Shown here in pieces: positions 6,954 to 9,102 of a DNA stretch of 9,102 bases. How positions within the stretch are numbered: the first letter of the stretch is position 1; every line of letters begins with the position of its first letter. Made by a program: the position numbers and the translations under genes. Source of the DNA: DATHVR01 sp035461175 (lineage in GTDB: Bacteria > Actinomycetota > Acidimicrobiia > Spongiisociales > ZC4RG35); contig DATHVR010000095.1 in the NCBI GenBank assembly GCA_035461175.1, positions 1 through 9,102 of the forward strand, given 5' to 3'. The notes below the pieces were generated by a model. The model was not told where the DNA came from and ran no database searches. It saw only the letters and a list, made by a program, of their open reading frames with translations.

Positions 6954-7511
6954 CTACAGCATTCGCCGGAGCAGACCGTCCCGGTCGATGAACTGATGCT
7001 TGAGCACCAGACCGACATGGACGGCGAAAGCAACGAAAAAGGCGACGTGGGTGGCGATGTGGCCGGCCAGAAGCAGGTCATCGTCGACCCAGTCCCGGGG
7101 CGCCTGCCACTCTCCCCGCCTGAGGTCCCAGTCTTCCCCCGAGACGAGGACCAGAGCCAGTCCGGTCAGAGGGATCAGGAACATGAGCCAGTAGAGAATA
7201 CGCTCGACGGCGTGCGCCAGGCGCCGCTCCGTCGGGGACAGGCCGTCCGCCCATAGGGGCAGCCCCACCCACTTGCGCCACAGCACCCGGATGACGGCCA
7301 GAACCAGGATCACCGACCCGAGGGCGACGTGAACCGGCAGCAGCGCCTCTTCCTCCCCGGCCAACCACCGATCCACCAGCCCTTCCAGGAGGAACTCGGC
7401 CCGGTCCATGGCATAGCCCACCACGAACTGGGCGACGAGCGCCAGGAACATCGTCCAGTGCAGGAGCTTGAAGACGATCCCGTATCCGCGCTCATCGGGT
7501 CGAAGGCGCAC
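6954..7511 (-). CDS. Cytochrome b561 family membrane protein (CybB-like)
   Basis: A 185-residue membrane-bound b-type cytochrome that would pass electrons between the quinone pool or another donor and an acceptor. Four membrane helices are visible at about residues 12-35, 56-77, 104-124 and 147-170. Candidate haem-ligand histidines sit in the helices: H18 (KLLHW), H61 (LPVHVALG), H151 or H155 (GHIATH) and H165 (AVHVGLVLKH). The ending KHQFIDRDGLLRRML is the conserved C-terminal signature of this bacterial b561 family, so the protein is complete. The start is GTG 7511; no convincing SD precedes it, and no better start lies near the first helix. It lies 43 bases after the CYTH gene on the same strand and could be co-transcribed with it. 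Its physiological partner cannot be inferred from the neighbours. Confidence 0.93.
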   Translation of the reverse strand: MRLRPDERGYGIVFKLLHWTMFLALVAQFVVGYAMDRAEFLLEGLVDRWLAGEEEALLPVHVALGSVILVLAVIRVLWRKWVGLPLWADGLSPTERRLAHAVERILYWLMFLIPLTGLALVLVSGEDWDLRRGEWQAPRDWVDDDLLLAGHIATHVAFFVAFAVHVGLVLKHQFIDRDGLLRRML

Positions 7512-7534
7512 AGGCCGGAGTTAAGCAGTCGGCA

Positions 7535-7553
7535 GGCCAGAGGACACCTGGCC
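7535..7553 (-). terminator. Short hairpin just after the CYTH gene stop
   Basis: GGCCAG (7535-7540) and CTGGCC (7548-7553) form a 6-bp stem with a seven-base loop, starting one base after the TAA of the CYTH gene. No T-run follows in the direction of transcription. It may attenuate read-through into the cytochrome b561 gene, or may be chance in GC-rich DNA. Confidence 0.25.
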
Positions 7554-7554
7554 G

Positions 7555-8121
7555 TTAGAGCGGTGACTGCCTATCGAACTGGCCGAGGAGTCGCCGCAAC
7601 TCGTCGCCGCTGCTGGCCGAGAGCGCTCCCCCGGAGAACTCCTCCCGGTGGGTAACTTCCTCTCCCACCCAGGCGGGCGGCCGGTACGCAGCCCGCTCCT
7701 GATGGGTACGAAACTCGACCTCGAGCATGATCAGCCCCTCGAGTGGCCCCTCGAACACGTCGACGGCTGCCCGGCGCTCCCCCGCCTGGATCGTCCGACG
7801 CACCTTGACAAGGCAACACCCGGGCAGATCCCCCAGCAGGGCCCACTCGGCCTCGTTCAGGTACAGGCTGGTGTGGTAGATGGCGGCCGGGTCGGCTTGG
7901 TCCGGCCGGCGCTTGTGTCCGAGCTTCCGCTCCAGAACCTCTCCGGCGAGATCCTCGACCAACCGCAGTCGCAACCGAGTCCCTTCGAAGTAACGGTCCC
8001 TTATCCGCCGCGGATCAGACGTACCCGAAGGCAGCCCGTGCAGCAGAAACCGTCGTTCGAGCTCCGGGACCGAGTATTTCGCTGGATCGTTTGAGGGCGT
8101 CGGAATGGGGCCATTATGCAA
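7555..8121 (-). CDS. CYTH-domain protein (triphosphate tunnel metalloenzyme fold)
   Basis: A protein of about 188 residues with the CYTH pattern of inorganic triphosphatases and related enzymes that bind triphosphates in a beta-barrel tunnel. With the start at 8121, the diagnostic ExExK motif appears as ELERR (20-24). It is followed by YFEGTRLRLRLVED (44-57), LERKLGHKR (63-71), the basic strand VKVRRTI (105-111), VDVFEGPLEGLIMLEVEF (120-137) and an EEF near the end. The paired basic and acidic residues expected to line the tunnel are present, although the last motif residue is Arg rather than Lys. No CHAD domain is attached. Start choice is uncertain: TTG 8121 has GGGAGG ten bases upstream, and TTG 8139 is the alternative. 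It is divergent from the GNAT gene. The specific substrate (tripolyphosphate, thiamine triphosphate, nucleotide) cannot be told. Confidence 0.85.
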   Translation of the reverse strand: MHNGPIPTPSNDPAKYSVPELERRFLLHGLPSGTSDPRRIRDRYFEGTRLRLRLVEDLAGEVLERKLGHKRRPDQADPAAIYHTSLYLNEAEWALLGDLPGCCLVKVRRTIQAGERRAAVDVFEGPLEGLIMLEVEFRTHQERAAYRPPAWVGEEVTHREEFSGGALSASSGDELRRLLGQFDRQSPL

Positions 8122-8219
8122 CTCGCGATTGCCTCCCAAAACGCAGGGAGATATTCCCCGACTCGGCAGAGGACCAACCGACTACTTTCGGCGCCACGAC
8201 ATCGACGACAGACCACGCC

Positions 8220-8696
8220 ATGTTCACCATCCGCGACTTTCATCCCGACGACAGCGACCCCATCGTCGACCTGGCTCTCGAAGCCTGGGCGCCGGTGTTC
8301 TCCTCGATGGCCCAGACGGTGGGACCGGAGATCTTCCGGCACCTCTTCATCGAGGACTGGCGCCGGTACCAGGAAAGGGATATTCGCCGGGCACTAGCTG
8401 CCTACCGCGTCTCGGTTGCCGTCACGGCCGATGCGGTGGTCGGCTACGTGGCGGTGGACCTGCCCGAGGGCGAAGTCCACGGAGAGATCTATATGATCGC
8501 GGTCGATCCCGACCAGCAGGGGCACGGGATCGGCAAGGCGCTCACCGAGCACGCGGTCGACCAGATCCGTGCCGCCGGCCGGGATCTGGCCATGGTGGAG
8601 ACGGGCGGGGATCCGGGCCACGCCCCCGCCCGCGCCACCTACGAGAAGGCAGGTCTCGTCAGCTTGCCGGCGGAGCGCTATTTCCTCGCCTTGTGA
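8220..8696 (+). CDS. GNAT family N-acetyltransferase
   Basis: A 158-residue acetyl-CoA-dependent acyltransferase of the Gcn5-related family. The first strand and helix are FTIRDFHPDDSDPIVDLALEAW (2-23). Central strands include VSVAVTADAVVGYVAVD (64-80). Motif A, the pyrophosphate-binding core, is IYMIAVDPDQQGHGIGKAL (90-108), with QGHGIG as the Q/RxxGxG/A loop at 100-105. Motif B follows with ATYEKAGLVSLPAERYFLAL at the C-terminus. Length is normal for a single-domain enzyme. ATG 8220 is selected because the domain begins immediately after it. The frame stays open back to 8091, but that extension has no domain character and overlaps the oppositely oriented CYTH gene. No strong SD is visible. 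The acceptor substrate (amine, protein N-terminus or antibiotic) is unknown, and the neighbours give no clear hint. Confidence 0.92.
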   Translation: MFTIRDFHPDDSDPIVDLALEAWAPVFSSMAQTVGPEIFRHLFIEDWRRYQERDIRRALAAYRVSVAVTADAVVGYVAVDLPEGEVHGEIYMIAVDPDQQGHGIGKALTEHAVDQIRAAGRDLAMVETGGDPGHAPARATYEKAGLVSLPAERYFLAL

Positions 8697-8714
8697 GTCG
8701 CTCTCTCATCACCA

Positions 8715-8742
8715 CCCGGACCTGATTCCCCCGCAGTCCGGG
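8715..8742 (+). terminator. Possible hairpin terminator after the GNAT gene
   Basis: CCCGGAC (8715-8721) pairs perfectly with GTCCGGG (8736-8742) around a 14-base loop, 18 bases after the GNAT stop. A mildly T-containing stretch (CTTCACTTTG) follows. It lies between two convergent genes, so it could also stop transcription from the DUF4287 gene. The long loop and poor T-run keep confidence low. Confidence 0.35.
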
Positions 8743-8761
8743 CGCTTCACTTTGAGCGGTT

Positions 8762-9052
8762 TCAGCTGGGCTTCGTGGCCTTGCCGTCGAGCCACAACGT
8801 GTCGGATTCGTCACGGTGTGACCCATCCGAGCCGACATGCTTGGCGTCGATCTTCGGCCCCTTCTTAATCACGTGGACAAGGGCCATCGCATGTCCGCGG
8901 CCCAGGTCGTAGTCACTCTTGAGCCAGTCGACGATGACGCCCGACTTCGTGCCCGGGTCGTCATAACCCTTCTCCTTCGCTAGTTCGATGAACTGGCGGG
9001 GCGTCAAGCCCGTCTTCTCCTCGATGTTGTCGAGATACGCCTGAAAGGACAT
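8762..9052 (-). CDS. DUF4287 domain protein
   Basis: A 96-residue protein whose N-terminal 70 residues match the DUF4287 pattern. They run MSFQAYLDNIEEKTGLTPRQFIELAKEKG, then SGVIVDWLKSDYDLGRGHAMALVHVIKKG. The pattern is short and helical, soluble, with no signal peptide or membrane segment. The last 25 residues are charged and Gly/Ser-rich and look disordered. The ATG at 9052 has AAGGTGG about five bases upstream, a strong SD. The family is of unknown biochemical function and is common in actinobacteria and other soil bacteria, usually as a single small gene. Here it converges on the GNAT gene with a 65-base gap, and its own upstream region holds a short dyad. No functional partner is suggested by the neighbourhood. 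Confidence 0.9.
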   Translation of the reverse strand: MSFQAYLDNIEEKTGLTPRQFIELAKEKGYDDPGTKSGVIVDWLKSDYDLGRGHAMALVHVIKKGPKIDAKHVGSDGSHRDESDTLWLDGKATKPS

Positions 9053-9082
9053 TCATCCACCTTCTACTCGAGATCATCAAAA

Positions 9083-9102
9083 CGGATTGCAGAGATAATC
9101 CG
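9083..9102. promoter_or_regulatory. Dyad upstream of the DUF4287 gene
   Basis: CGGATT (9083-9088) and AATCCG (9097-9102) form a perfect 6-bp inverted repeat around eight bases, and the right arm ends at the window edge. Read on the minus strand it is followed by TTTT. It could therefore be a weak intrinsic terminator of a gene to the right, or an operator 31 bases before the DUF4287 start. The sequence alone does not decide. Confidence 0.3.

Noticed and set aside
8091..8219. An upstream extension of the GNAT gene to 8091.
   Set aside because: The extra residues have no domain character and overlap the divergent CYTH gene. The GNAT fold starts at residue 1 from ATG 8220.
8140..8219. A short palindrome (GGGA-GATAT-TCCC) in the gap between the CYTH and GNAT genes.
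   Set aside because: Only four paired bases per arm, too short to call an operator without comparative data.

Overview
The window is compact, GC-rich bacterial DNA with GTG and TTG starts and GTGA stop/start overlaps. Gene content and codon bias suggest a high-GC actinobacterium. The exact lineage cannot be read from this stretch. No tRNA, rRNA, CRISPR array, insertion sequence or integrase is visible.

Left part, all on the minus strand and read right to left from about 5770 to the left edge. modA, modB and modC encode a complete molybdate ABC importer: lipoprotein binding protein, permease, and ATPase with a C-terminal TOBE/Mop domain. They are followed within about 50 bases by a small AraC-type regulator, a VOC (glyoxalase/bleomycin-resistance fold) protein and a UvrA-like ABC ATPase cut by the window edge. 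The UvrA-like protein has no UvrB-binding domain. It therefore belongs with the UvrA-like resistance proteins (DrrC type) rather than with canonical excision-repair UvrA. The AraC-VOC-UvrA-like trio looks like a regulator/resistance cassette and may share a transcript with modABC.

Centre. A PadR-family regulator is read to the right, divergently from modA. The short gap between them holds a 12-bp dyad well placed to be an operator for both, so this regulator is a candidate controller of the molybdate genes. Convergent with it is a broken TrmO/TsaA-family gene, in which a frameshift coincides with loss of a conserved core block.

Right part. Still on the minus strand come a four-helix cytochrome b561 and a CYTH-domain protein (triphosphatase-like fold). 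Next is a plus-strand GNAT acetyltransferase, and then a minus-strand DUF4287 protein near the right edge. Several short dyads lie between genes and may be terminators or operators. Genes cover almost the whole window, and no gene-free stretch exceeds 300 bases.
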